64,000 nucleotides of DNA from Neptunicella sp048268085. Its GTDB lineage: Bacteria > Pseudomonadota > Gammaproteobacteria > Enterobacterales > Alteromonadaceae. The stretch's first letter is position 1. Each line of letters starts with the position of its first letter. The notes under the pieces were generated by a model. It was not told the origin of the DNA and ran no database searches. It was given only the letters and a program-made list of their open reading frames with translations. The position numbers and the translations under genes are program-made. Where the stretch lies: contig NZ_JBLWWF010000004.1 in the NCBI RefSeq assembly GCF_048268085.1, forward strand, positions 186,001-250,000, read 5' to 3'. Positions 36,349 through 44,829 of this stretch are shown piece after piece.

Positions 36349-37425
36349 TTACATTACAAATTCAATTGGCTTTATCGTATCCAGCATATTCTCTTGCTGA
36401 GCCAATCGCATAAATGCCTCGCCCAATCGATCCGACTCGGATAGCACAGTTTGCCAATACGGTATCCGTTGCTCTGCCGACATTTTTTCAAAATCTTTGC
36501 GATCCGGAATTTTGGCATAGGGTAAACTTGCAACAAATTCTGCTGACGGCACAACCATCACCACATTATCGTAACTTTTAGCATGAGGTTTACGAGCATT
36601 ATTTTTATCAAACCAGCCCGGCACGGGGTTAGCAAAAAAGTGCGGATACAGCACCAACCCATCGTTTTTGTTACTGGAGGCTATTTGCAAATCAAAATGG
36701 TAGTCAATAATGCCACCATCCCGGTAAATACCAGGAGGAGCATCCGCTATATCGGTCACGCCCTTTAACACAATAGGAATAGAACCTGAGGCCATCAGTG
36801 CCGATTGTAAGTTGCCTTCGGTTAGTTCAACCTGTTCAATGGGCATGTGATATGGGTCTTGAATCGTCAGGGCGCTACGTGGGCTGGAAAAAACAACCCG
36901 TTGATAAAAACGCTGTAAACTGGCGCGTTTCACTTTATTCGCCAATGCACTGCTCAATAATCCTGTTAACTGCAATCCTTTGGATTCAAAACGGGTTAAA
37001 CCTAGACAGCGGGCAACAACAAAATGGGCTTTCACTATTGGATTAGCCAATATTTGTTCCACACCATTGTTTTCCAGTACCCGATCCAATAACTGCCAGC
37101 CTTTATCGGTAATTTCTTTATTATCCGGTTTGGCTGAATACACAGTATGGGAGTAATAATGGGCCAAACGGTTAATGGCGGCCAACGGATCCTGTTGAGC
37201 ATAACACGCGAAACGGAATGAGCCAGCCGACGATCCTAATAACTCCAACGGTGTCGATCTACCGGCAAAAAAATCTGGCATGATGACCCGATCAAGCCCA
37301 GCCAGAACAAACCACTTGGGTCCTCCCGATGCCCCCAACATAAAATCAAATAAATCAGCATTAAACCCCTGTTGCTGGATAGTCTTTAATGCCGTTTTCC
37401 CTGCATATACATCTAACACTCGCAC
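36349..37425 (-). CDS. Patatin-like phospholipase
   Basis: A patatin-family lipid acyl hydrolase of 358 residues. The oxyanion region is GASGGPKWFVLAGLD, the nucleophile elbow is LLGSSAGSF (Ser67 in GxSxG), and the catalytic aspartate lies in YRDGGIIDYH. It has no signal peptide. It stands alone; the 247 bp upstream of the cupredoxin operon and the 309 bp beyond its own start separate it from other genes. Substrate unknown. Confidence 0.87.
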   Translation of the reverse strand: MRVLDVYAGKTALKTIQQQGFNADLFDFMLGASGGPKWFVLAGLDRVIMPDFFAGRSTPLELLGSSAGSFRFACYAQQDPLAAINRLAHYYSHTVYSAKPDNKEITDKGWQLLDRVLENNGVEQILANPIVKAHFVVARCLGLTRFESKGLQLTGLLSSALANKVKRASLQRFYQRVVFSSPRSALTIQDPYHMPIEQVELTEGNLQSALMASGSIPIVLKGVTDIADAPPGIYRDGGIIDYHFDLQIASSNKNDGLVLYPHFFANPVPGWFDKNNARKPHAKSYDNVVMVVPSAEFVASLPYAKIPDRKDFEKMSAEQRIPYWQTVLSESDRLGEAFMRLAQQENMLDTIKPIEFVM

Positions 37426-37616
37426 TATAACTTTTTTCCCTTATTTAGGTGATGTACCAATCGGTTCTCGGAGTTCAAAACTTACTCACTGTGATGGTTT
37501 AAAATACATTAATTGGATAATAAAGTCGCAGTGAAAAATCATTGTTTAAAATCCAAACGCATAAAATTATATAATAATTTCAAATAGATATAATTTAATA
37601 CCCTAGTGGTCAACAA

Positions 37617-37643
37617 GGTTATCCACAGATTTGGTGGATAACC
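37617..37643. promoter_or_regulatory. Inverted pair of DnaA-box-like 9-mers
   Basis: A 10-bp perfect inverted repeat GGTTATCCAC / GTGGATAACC with a 7-base spacer contains TTATCCACA (37619-37627), the consensus DnaA box. The second arm reads TTATCCACC on the other strand. About 60 bp of very AT-rich DNA lie just upstream. This is within the 309-bp gap between the patatin-like gene and the EIIA-like gene, which otherwise shows no gene. A role in DnaA-dependent regulation is possible. Confidence 0.5.
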
Positions 37644-37734
37644 ACAGAACCGATAAATATTGATACGTTGACAGTCATACAATGTGTTAATCTACACCTC
37701 GCTGCAACGAATTTTTTAGTTTTTGGATTAGCTT

Positions 37735-38235
37735 ATGTTCAACAATTTGGTCAGTATTGATCAACTTCCGGTTCACTCCAAAAGTATTCCTGTCATCAGT
37801 CCATTAACCGGTAGAGCGTTGCCTCTTGATCAGGTTAACAGCAAGATTTTTCAACAACGCTTATTAGGTGAAGGTCTGGCTATCGATATGACCGGCTCTA
37901 AAGTGATCGCGCCTTTTAATGGCGTTATGCTGCAGCTACCAGCGACCGCGCATCAACTGAGATTAAAAGCCCACAATGGTCTTATCATGCTAATTCAAAT
38001 TGGCATTGGGTCAGAGCAATTGATGGGGGATGGGTTTGTTGTGCATGTTCAGCAGGGACAGTCTTTCCAAACAGGCGACTTATTGCTCAGTATCAACGTG
38101 CAAAAGTTAAAAAAGCGCCTGGACCGAATAATATCGCCGGTAACTATCTTGAACAGCACCAAATTGGCTGGTATTTTGCCGCACCATCAGCAAGTAATAG
38201 CGGGTCAGGATCAACTGATGACGTTATACCTTTAA
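37735..38235 (+). CDS. EIIA-Glc-like protein lacking the phospho-histidine
   Basis: This is a PTS glucose-type EIIA (Crr) homologue of 166 residues. The fold signatures are present: ISPLTGRALPLDQV, IAPFNGVMLQLPATAHQLRL and QLMGDGFVVHVQQG. The first active-site histidine is retained (His73, like His75 of E. coli). The phospho-accepting histidine of FVHFGIDT is replaced by Gln88 in LIQIGIGS. It therefore probably cannot carry phosphate. No ptsH or ptsI is near. It may be a regulatory or vestigial relative; the fold assignment is firmer than the role. Confidence 0.82.
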   Translation: MFNNLVSIDQLPVHSKSIPVISPLTGRALPLDQVNSKIFQQRLLGEGLAIDMTGSKVIAPFNGVMLQLPATAHQLRLKAHNGLIMLIQIGIGSEQLMGDGFVVHVQQGQSFQTGDLLLSINVQKLKKRLDRIISPVTILNSTKLAGILPHHQQVIAGQDQLMTLYL

Positions 38236-38294
38236 TCCCGACACCAACGACAAGTTGGTTAAGTGTCTCAACACAAAATAAATAACGGTAGCTC

Positions 38295-38639
38295 ATGACA
38301 ATTTTATACGGTATAAAAAACTGCGACACCATCAAAAAAGCCCGAAAGTGGCTAGATCAACACAATATAACCTATCAATTTCATGACTATCGGGTAGATG
38401 GGCTAGATCATGAATGGCTCAGCTCAGTAGCAAAAAAGCTAGACTGGCAACAATTGTTAAATACTCGCGGCACCACCTATCGACAGTTATCGGATGAGCA
38501 GAAAGCCGATATGACCGAGCAAAAAGCCATTCAGTTAATGTGCGATTATCCGGCAATGATTAAACGCCCCTTATTAATTCATCAGCAAACTTATCACCTC
38601 GGTTTTAAAGCCGACCAATATCAGGCCTTATTCGCATGA
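38295..38639 (+). CDS. ArsC/Spx-family protein YffB
   Basis: This ArsC/Spx thioredoxin-fold protein of 114 residues has the start TILYGIKNCDTIKKARKWL, with a single active-site-type Cys10. RGTTYRQLSDEQK and a conserved Arg in IKRPLLI follow. E. coli YffB has the same place just upstream of dapE. Its start region overlaps nothing, but its stop overlaps the dapE ATG (GCATGAC, four bases), so the pair is coupled. The role of YffB is unknown; it may be a glutathione-dependent thiol reductase. Confidence 0.9.
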   Translation: MTILYGIKNCDTIKKARKWLDQHNITYQFHDYRVDGLDHEWLSSVAKKLDWQQLLNTRGTTYRQLSDEQKADMTEQKAIQLMCDYPAMIKRPLLIHQQTYHLGFKADQYQALFA

Positions 38640-39766
38640 CACAGGACGTTATTCAACTCACCAAAGACTTAATTAATCAGCGCTCCGTTACCCCGGATGA
38701 CGCACAATGCCAAGCGATGATGGCTAATATTCTTAGCCCTTTAGGTTTTAACATTGAAACCATGGTGTTTGCTGACACCACCAATATGTGGGCCCGAAAA
38801 GGTCACCAAAAACCGCTTTTTTGTTTTGCCGGACATACCGATGTCGTGCCGTCGGGGCCAGAGTCAAGCTGGAATACGCCACCATTTGAAGCCACCGAAA
38901 TAGACGGTGTGTTATATGGCCGCGGGGCGGCAGATATGAAAGGCAGTTTAGCGGCTTTTCTGGTTGCTACCGAAAAATTTGTGGCTGACTATCCAAACCA
39001 TCAAGGTTCCATCGCGTACTTAATCACCAGTGATGAAGAAGGCCCGTTTATTAACGGTACCACCAAAGTGATTGATACATTAGAAGCCCGTAACGAGAAG
39101 ATTGACTGGTGTATTGTCGGCGAGCCATCCAGTACCAATAGCGTAGGCGATGTGGTTAAAAATGGTCGCCGTGGTTCACTGACTGGCGATTTAACGGTAA
39201 AAGGCATTCAGGGACATGTAGCTTATCCTCATTTAGCAAAAAACCCGATCCATTTAGCCGCGCCAGCTATTGATGAACTGGCATCGACTCATTGGGATAA
39301 CGGTAATGACTTTTTCCCACCCACCAGTTTTCAGGTGTCCAATATTCATTCCGGCACCGGAGCAGGCAATGTTATCCCCGGTGAGATGCAAGTGTGCTTT
39401 AATTTCCGTTTTTCCACCGAAACCACTGATCAACAACTAATTAAACGAGTTGAAGCAATACTCGACAAGCATCAACTGGATTACCAGATAAAATGGACTT
39501 TCAATGGCCAGCCCTTTTTAACCGATAGTGGTGATCTGGTCGAAGCCACTTGTGCGGCAATAAAACAGGTAACGGGCATGGATACCGAACTATCTACCGC
39601 TGGCGGCACTTCCGATGGACGTTTTATCGCTCCCACCGGTGCTCAGGTAATCGAACTGGGTCCGCAAAATGCGAGCATTCACAAAATTAACGAAAATGTT
39701 GGAGTGGATGACTTACGCCAACTGGTAGATATTTATTACCAGATCATGGTGAAATTACTGGCCTAA
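38636..39766 (+). CDS. dapE: Succinyl-diaminopimelate desuccinylase
   Basis: DapE removes succinate from N-succinyl-LL-diaminopimelate in lysine and peptidoglycan synthesis. The 376-residue dizinc peptidase has His67 and Asp69 (FAGHTDVVP), an aspartate in GRGAADMKG, and the base pair of glutamates in TSDEEGP. The C-terminal zinc histidine is in ASIHKINENV. It follows yffB with a four-base overlap, as in E. coli. Confidence 0.96.
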   Translation: MTQDVIQLTKDLINQRSVTPDDAQCQAMMANILSPLGFNIETMVFADTTNMWARKGHQKPLFCFAGHTDVVPSGPESSWNTPPFEATEIDGVLYGRGAADMKGSLAAFLVATEKFVADYPNHQGSIAYLITSDEEGPFINGTTKVIDTLEARNEKIDWCIVGEPSSTNSVGDVVKNGRRGSLTGDLTVKGIQGHVAYPHLAKNPIHLAAPAIDELASTHWDNGNDFFPPTSFQVSNIHSGTGAGNVIPGEMQVCFNFRFSTETTDQQLIKRVEAILDKHQLDYQIKWTFNGQPFLTDSGDLVEATCAAIKQVTGMDTELSTAGGTSDGRFIAPTGAQVIELGPQNASIHKINENVGVDDLRQLVDIYYQIMVKLLA

Positions 39767-39774
39767 ACCGATTA

Positions 39775-39800
39775 TTGCTGTGGAGATAAATCCACAGCAA
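39775..39800 (+). other. Perfect hairpin after dapE
   Basis: A 10-bp perfect stem (TTGCTGTGGA / TCCACAGCAA) with a 6-base loop GATAAA follows the dapE stop by 8 bp. No T run follows, so it may be an mRNA 3' stabiliser or Rho-related structure rather than an intrinsic terminator. Confidence 0.5.
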
Positions 39801-39885
39801 CACCGGTTATTCGCTATACTAGGTCTCCCGACTACAATAGGACAACTCCCCACATGTCTTACTATTTGATTAAGTTGTATTGTTG

Positions 39886-40053
39886 ATGAGTGGCTGGTTA
39901 ATCGCATTTATCTTTATAATTGTCTTTGCTGTGCTCGTCGGTAACCTATTGTTACTCAAAGATTCAGCCAGTACCAAACTCCCAAGCCTTAAAGATAAAG
40001 AATCAAATAATGCCAAATGGGAAGCTGAAGATAAAAAAGATGATGACTGGTAA
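39886..40053 (+). CDS. DUF2897 small membrane protein
   Basis: A 55-residue product starting MSGWLIAFIFIIVFAVLVGN. It has one membrane helix followed by a short charged tail (KLPSLKDK, then WEAEDKKDDDW). This pattern matches DUF2897, a family of tiny membrane proteins in Vibrio and Alteromonadales. The gene is downstream of dapE, and its last codons overlap the start of rimJ by 14 bp. No strong ribosome-binding site is visible. Function unknown. Confidence 0.75.
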   Translation: MSGWLIAFIFIIVFAVLVGNLLLLKDSASTKLPSLKDKESNNAKWEAEDKKDDDW

Positions 40054-40624
40054 CCCGGACAGCAAACCTTTACCGTCGCTCAGCACCGCGCATCTGCAAA
40101 TCTGGGTTTTAGCCCCACAAGACTATGTGTTATTGATGGAATACGAACACGCTAACAGACAACATCTGGCTAAATGGGAACCCCTTCGTCCTAATAGTTA
40201 CTTTAATGCCGAACAGACCCGCATAAGAGTAAAACAACACTTTGACGACGCACTTAATGGGCGCGCTCTGCATTTAGTCGCAAAAGAACACGAAAACCAG
40301 TCAATCATGGCCGTATGTCACTTTTCAAATATTGTGTATGGCCCTTTTCAGGCCTGCAATATGGGGTATTCAATTGATTATCGGTATCAGGGCCAGGGAT
40401 TAATGTATGAAATGGTATCCAGATCGATAGACTATGTATTTACCCACTTAAATTTGCACCGGATTATGGCTAGCTATATGACGGACAACATAAGAAGCGA
40501 GCATCTTTTACAACGCCTGGGCTTTGTCAAAGAAGGGTTTGCCCAATCCTATTTACACATTGCCGGACAATGGCAGGACCATATACTCACTGCCAAAATC
40601 AATCCTAATCATCAACCGACTTAA
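40040..40624 (+). CDS. rimJ: RimJ-type ribosomal-protein alanine N-acetyltransferase
   Basis: A GNAT acetyltransferase of 194 residues with clear similarity to E. coli RimJ, which acetylates the N-terminal alanine of ribosomal protein S5. The matching segments are HLAKWEPLRP, CHFSNIVYGPFQACNMGYSI, YRYQGQGLMYE (acetyl-CoA loop) and HRIMASYM, ending in GQWQDHILTA. Tandem ATG codons at 40040 and 40043 lie within the 3' end of the DUF2897 gene. It converges with the 92-residue membrane protein gene, overlapping by four bases. Confidence 0.9.
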   Translation: MMTGNPDSKPLPSLSTAHLQIWVLAPQDYVLLMEYEHANRQHLAKWEPLRPNSYFNAEQTRIRVKQHFDDALNGRALHLVAKEHENQSIMAVCHFSNIVYGPFQACNMGYSIDYRYQGQGLMYEMVSRSIDYVFTHLNLHRIMASYMTDNIRSEHLLQRLGFVKEGFAQSYLHIAGQWQDHILTAKINPNHQPT

Positions 40625-40899
40625 CCACATCTTTTCCAGTGATTAGCCGTTTTTTCCTGATTAGAACGGGAGAAATAATGATCCAGGTGATGGATTTCAG
40701 CGATGCCCTCACTCTCGTTATCCAATTTAAAACCGCTATATGCAAACAGACTGACTGCAAGTAGTAACAATAACGGATTGAATATCAACATTTGGCTAAA
40801 GGATAATTCAAGCCAAAATCCACTGAATAAGATCAGCACAACGCTCGTCGCACTAAGCCAGCGTAAGCCATGCATGCCGATTCTAATAACGGTGTTCAT
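40621..40899 (-). CDS. Small membrane protein, unknown function
   Basis: A 92-residue protein with two hydrophobic helices (about residues 13-31 and 36-55). A hydrophilic, His-rich C-terminus (EIHHLDHYFSRSNQEK) follows. A good AGGGGA ribosome-binding site precedes the ATG. It converges with rimJ and overlaps it by four bases at the stop codons. I do not recognise a family. The His-rich tail could bind metal, but that is speculation. Confidence 0.6.
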   Translation of the reverse strand: MNTVIRIGMHGLRWLSATSVVLILFSGFWLELSFSQMLIFNPLLLLLAVSLFAYSGFKLDNESEGIAEIHHLDHYFSRSNQEKTANHWKRCG

Positions 40900-40986
40900 T
40901 GGTATATCCCCTGTTCAAACTGGAGATAACTATAGATGGGACAGGATTAGCCTACAAACGTAAAATACGCACCCTATAGATGAATA

Positions 40987-41883
40987 TTATTCACCTATAA
41001 TGACGTGAATTTGTTGTTTAAACCAATCCATAAAAGCACGTATATCAGCTCGCTCTGCATCGTGAGGACGGCAAACTGCATAGCAGGATAATTCAAAATC
41101 CACTTTTTCAGCGAATGGACTTACCAATTGAGCTTGTTGGAGTAACGGCTGCTCAATGGGTAAAATGGCTAATGCTAATCCTAAACCCTGCTGTGCTGCA
41201 TAAATGGCCGCATCGTAAGAACCCAAACTCAGGCTGGAATTAGGTTCAACTGCCGATACGCCAACCGCTTTGCCCCAACGCGGCCAGCCGTCGAGCATAT
41301 AAGAAATATGTAATAACGGTACGTTAAGAATTTGCTCAACTCGACTTAGTTGGTGCTTATGAGCAAATTCAGGTGAACAAACAGGAGTAATTTGAATATC
41401 AAACAGCTTCTCGCTGCTCACCCCGGGCCATTTGCCCTGCCCGACTCGGATCGCCAAATCGATTTCTTCATATCGAAGGTCAACCAGATTCATTCCGGTT
41501 TCAATTCGTAATTCAATGTCCGGGAAAGCCGCTTGGAACAAACTCAGTTTAGGAATAATGATATTACTGGCCAAACTGGGAAAGGTTGATATACGCAAAG
41601 TTTGACCGACAAACTGCTGCTTAAGATGTGACGTGCCTTTATCTAACTGCTGAAAAACATCCTGTACCACCGTGAGATACATACTGCCGGCAGCAGTTAA
41701 TTTAACCCCACGAGTCATACGTTTAAACAAGGGAACATTAAGCTGCGCTTCCAGCGCTTTAATTTGATGGCTAATCGCTGATGGCGTTAAATGTAGCTCC
41801 TCGCCAGCCTGTTTAAAACTAAGCTTACGACCCGCGGCCTCAAATATATGCAACAAATGCAGTGGTGGTAACTTTCTCGCCAT
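40987..41883 (-). CDS. LysR-family regulator (GcvA-like)
   Basis: A LysR-type transcriptional regulator of 298 residues. The N-terminal winged helix reads LPPLHLLHIFEAAGRKLSFK with AGEELHLTPSAISHQIKALE, the GcvA/AmpR subgroup pattern. The C-terminal effector-binding domain follows from about residue 90 (LRISTFPSLASNIIIPKLSL). The target and effector are not shown. It lies 34 bp after the ybjQ gene on the same strand. Confidence 0.9.
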   Translation of the reverse strand: MARKLPPLHLLHIFEAAGRKLSFKQAGEELHLTPSAISHQIKALEAQLNVPLFKRMTRGVKLTAAGSMYLTVVQDVFQQLDKGTSHLKQQFVGQTLRISTFPSLASNIIIPKLSLFQAAFPDIELRIETGMNLVDLRYEEIDLAIRVGQGKWPGVSSEKLFDIQITPVCSPEFAHKHQLSRVEQILNVPLLHISYMLDGWPRWGKAVGVSAVEPNSSLSLGSYDAAIYAAQQGLGLALAILPIEQPLLQQAQLVSPFAEKVDFELSCYAVCRPHDAERADIRAFMDWFKQQIHVIIGE

Positions 41884-41917
41884 TTAGTTGCCACTCAGCC
41901 ACTGTCGATAAGCGTCA

Positions 41918-42241
41918 TTAATCATCTATTTTGACCGCAGTACCATTGATGCTGACCATCAACATGCTACCGTGCTTGCCTACAACCTCGTAGTCTATAT
42001 CGATTCCCACTACGGCATTAGCACCAATACTGCGGGCTTCATTTTCCAATTCCTGAAAAGCGATTTTACGCGCCCGGGTAAACACATTTTCGTAAGCCCC
42101 GGATCGACCACCAACAATATCGCTGATCGAAGCAAAAATATCGCGAAACATATTGGCGCCCATAACGGCCTCACCGACTACCACGCCCATATACTGTTTA
42201 ATCGGTTTACCCTGAATTTCCGGTGTGGTTGTAATAATCAT
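41918..42241 (-). CDS. YbjQ/UPF0145 (DUF74) protein
   Basis: A YbjQ family protein of 107 residues. It starts MIITTTPEIQGKPIKQYMGV, continues with VVGEAVMGANMFRDIFASI, and has the typical QELENEARSIGANAVVGIDI. These form pentameric beta rings in solved structures; the function is unknown. A GGGGCAG ribosome-binding site precedes the ATG. It sits between astE and the LysR gene on the minus strand. Confidence 0.9.
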   Translation of the reverse strand: MIITTTPEIQGKPIKQYMGVVVGEAVMGANMFRDIFASISDIVGGRSGAYENVFTRARKIAFQELENEARSIGANAVVGIDIDYEVVGKHGSMLMVSINGTAVKIDD

Positions 42242-42274
42242 ATCTGCCCCTTGCTGGTTATAGAAAAGACTACT

Positions 42275-43309
42275 TTATTGCCAATTGTGATTAATCTCCA
42301 CTGGAATTACGGTTAATAAAGCGCGTTGTCCAATGGCGACATTAGCATTAGGAAAAACAATGGCTTCTCCTGGGGTATCTGTTTTATATTGCCGCCCTGT
42401 TTCCTCAGCTAATAGATAGCCGACCGGAAAATCGGTAAAATTAGGTGCATCATCCGCAAAATTAAGCCTGAAGTCGTCGTGACTTTTATTAATGATTTGA
42501 TGAATTTTAAATACCTCAACCTGCTGCGGGTCAAAGTTGTGATATTCCATGCTATCACTGGTAATCAAACGTCTTAGGGTCTGGTCGGTGGCGTCAAAAC
42601 GCGCCATATCATTTTGACCAAATGGCATTACCTTACCTAATTCAACTGTAAATGCATCCGCATCAAATTGATTGGATGAAAAATAACTGAACGTGGTCGT
42701 AGGCGCTTCTGATAACAAGAAGGTATTCACCCCACAGGCAGACAAGAACTGTAATTGTTCAGTTTTCCAGGGACGCCCATGGCGAAAGGGATACACTGCA
42801 AACTTTTCATTTTTTGAGCCACGAATAGCGGTATGTAAATCATAATGACAACGCTGATCATCTCGTAAGCTGTAAAAGCTACTGACTGCCTGCTCAAGCT
42901 CTAAGGCCCGCTTACGTTCATCGTTGACCAATCCGGGTGGCTGCGAATGGGCACCGCTAAATAATCGATTCATATTTTCTTCGACAAAACGTTCAGCGAT
43001 ATCCATTGCAGCTAAATTACCAAATAAAAATAACACCCGCTGTTGAATGACTAATTTACCAGTCAAAATATCCTTAACCATGCCATCACAAAGCTCAATG
43101 GGGGCAGTTTCGTTACCATGGACACCACTGGATAATACGATACTTTTATTTGATTTCTGCGCGGGGGCAAAGCTAATAATTCCCGGCGCACTTATCCATA
43201 CGTGAGTGCCATTGGTTAAACTAAAATCAATAGGCTTGGAAAATAAGTCGGGTTGCTGACGAGATAATTGTAAAAAGTGACCCTGTTCGGTCAATGGTAA
43301 AACTGGCAT
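42275..43309 (-). CDS. astE: Succinylglutamate desuccinylase
   Basis: AstE hydrolyses N-succinylglutamate, the last step of the arginine succinyltransferase pathway. The 344-residue zinc peptidase (M14 fold) has the zinc motif GVHGNETAPIEL and the third ligand in HYDLHTAIRGS. The glutamate base is in AFTVELGKVMPFGQND. Other ast genes are not adjacent, so it is an orphan here. A TTG at 43333 would add eight residues; ATG 43309 was chosen, with no decisive ribosome-binding site. Confidence 0.9.
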   Translation of the reverse strand: MPVLPLTEQGHFLQLSRQQPDLFSKPIDFSLTNGTHVWISAPGIISFAPAQKSNKSIVLSSGVHGNETAPIELCDGMVKDILTGKLVIQQRVLFLFGNLAAMDIAERFVEENMNRLFSGAHSQPPGLVNDERKRALELEQAVSSFYSLRDDQRCHYDLHTAIRGSKNEKFAVYPFRHGRPWKTEQLQFLSACGVNTFLLSEAPTTTFSYFSSNQFDADAFTVELGKVMPFGQNDMARFDATDQTLRRLITSDSMEYHNFDPQQVEVFKIHQIINKSHDDFRLNFADDAPNFTDFPVGYLLAEETGRQYKTDTPGEAIVFPNANVAIGQRALLTVIPVEINHNWQ

Positions 43310-43388
43310 AAGGACTGATTGGATTGTTAACAATGACCTTATTGTAACGGAATTTGTATCTTATGTACGCTTCAGCTGATGGGGAAAA

Positions 43389-44702
43389 TCAAGCCATTCT
43401 GGATTGGTAGGACAATGAAGCTCCGACCACAATTTCACTCTGACTTAATTGAATAAAATCCGTTAGTGGCACCGCTTTAGAAAACAAAAAGCCTTGCCCG
43501 GTTTTAATACCCATTTCACGCAATGAATGCAGGTGTGCCAATGATTCGATTCCTTCTGCCACCACGTCACAACCAAGTGATTCGGCAATAATCTGTGTGG
43601 CTTGCACTATCGCTTTATTTACCGGGTTTTCATCCAGTTGCATAATAAAGGTTTTATCAATTTTGATGGTGTCAATTTGCATATCGCGCATATAAGCCAA
43701 GTTGGAATAACCTTTGCCAAAGTCATCTATGGCGATCAAAAAACCCATATTGCGTAACTGACTTAACTGCTTATGCACCATTAATGAGTTGGACAAGGCA
43801 ATATCTTCAGTCAATTCCAGTTCTAATTCATCCGCTGTTGCGCCATAAGTACTCAGCAGATTTTGCATATTGCCGACAAATTTACTGTCATACAGTTGAG
43901 TGGGCGACATGTTTACCGACAATTTCATCTTGACCCCTTTTGATTTAAGGATCATCAGACTTTTTACCGCATGCTCCAGCACCCAGTAGCCCATTTCGTT
44001 CATCATATTGTATGATTCGGCCGCCTCTAATAACGGTCCTGGAAATATCACCCCATCAAGAGGATGATGCCAACGCAACAAACATTCGGCTCCGACAATA
44101 TTTAAGCTGTTGATATCGACTTTAGGCTGAAAATATAACTCTAATTCCTGGCGCTCAAAAGCACGTTTCAGATCGGCTTTTAGGGTCAACTGACGGCTGG
44201 ATTCAACCCGATCTTGCATTTGTACCGCATGGAAATTTTCGTACTTATTCTGTTTAGCTTGCTTTAAAGCCGCTTCAGCACGGGAAAAAAGTTCATGGGT
44301 ATTATGGTTGTTAGCCGAGTTAGCCACCGCCCCTACATTAAAATCAGCAATAAAAGAATGAGCATCTAGTGTGATGGGGGCTTTAAAATGTTCAATCAGA
44401 TGGTTGTAATAGTCTTGCAATTGTTGCGCCGTATGGCGCCCTTGTATGACGACGCCAAAAATGTCACCACTTACGCGTCCCATCAAGGTCATATCACTGA
44501 GTAACAGCTGAATACGCTTGGCAATTTCAGACAAGATAAAATCTCCGGCCTTATAACCAAGGCTGGAACTGACATCAGAAAACCGTACTACATCGATTAA
44601 CAGCAAAGATAAATCGGGAGTTTGGATAACCGATTCTTCGATGCGATCAAGGAAAGCATAGCGATTAGGGATAGATGCTAATGACTGATAAACCAAATTC
44701 AT
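43389..44702 (-). CDS. EAL-domain c-di-GMP phosphodiesterase with degenerate GGDEF
   Basis: A 437-residue protein made only of GGDEF and EAL domains, with no membrane helix or sensor. The GGDEF motif is replaced by SGDIF (in GRVSGDIFGVVI), so cyclase activity is unlikely. The EAL domain keeps the glutamate in GAECLLRWHHP and the DDFGKGYSNL loop, plus VVAEGIE. It probably breaks down c-di-GMP. It stands alone upstream of astE, 79 bp away. Confidence 0.87.
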   Translation of the reverse strand: MNLVYQSLASIPNRYAFLDRIEESVIQTPDLSLLLIDVVRFSDVSSSLGYKAGDFILSEIAKRIQLLLSDMTLMGRVSGDIFGVVIQGRHTAQQLQDYYNHLIEHFKAPITLDAHSFIADFNVGAVANSANNHNTHELFSRAEAALKQAKQNKYENFHAVQMQDRVESSRQLTLKADLKRAFERQELELYFQPKVDINSLNIVGAECLLRWHHPLDGVIFPGPLLEAAESYNMMNEMGYWVLEHAVKSLMILKSKGVKMKLSVNMSPTQLYDSKFVGNMQNLLSTYGATADELELELTEDIALSNSLMVHKQLSQLRNMGFLIAIDDFGKGYSNLAYMRDMQIDTIKIDKTFIMQLDENPVNKAIVQATQIIAESLGCDVVAEGIESLAHLHSLREMGIKTGQGFLFSKAVPLTDFIQLSQSEIVVGASLSYQSRMA

Positions 44703-44829
44703 TGAGTACTACATTACCTCATCTCAACGGAATATCCGATTTTACCTGTTCTGGCCAAAAATAACAGCCTTAAATATGTATGCAAATTCATACACACCCC
44801 TTATATTATCGTGGCTCGCAGTGATTCAT

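Noticed and set aside
37545..37650. Replication origin suggested by DnaA-box-like repeat and AT-rich DNA
   Set aside because: Only two boxes are visible and no dnaA, dnaN, gidA or rnpA gene is near, so an oriC is not supported.
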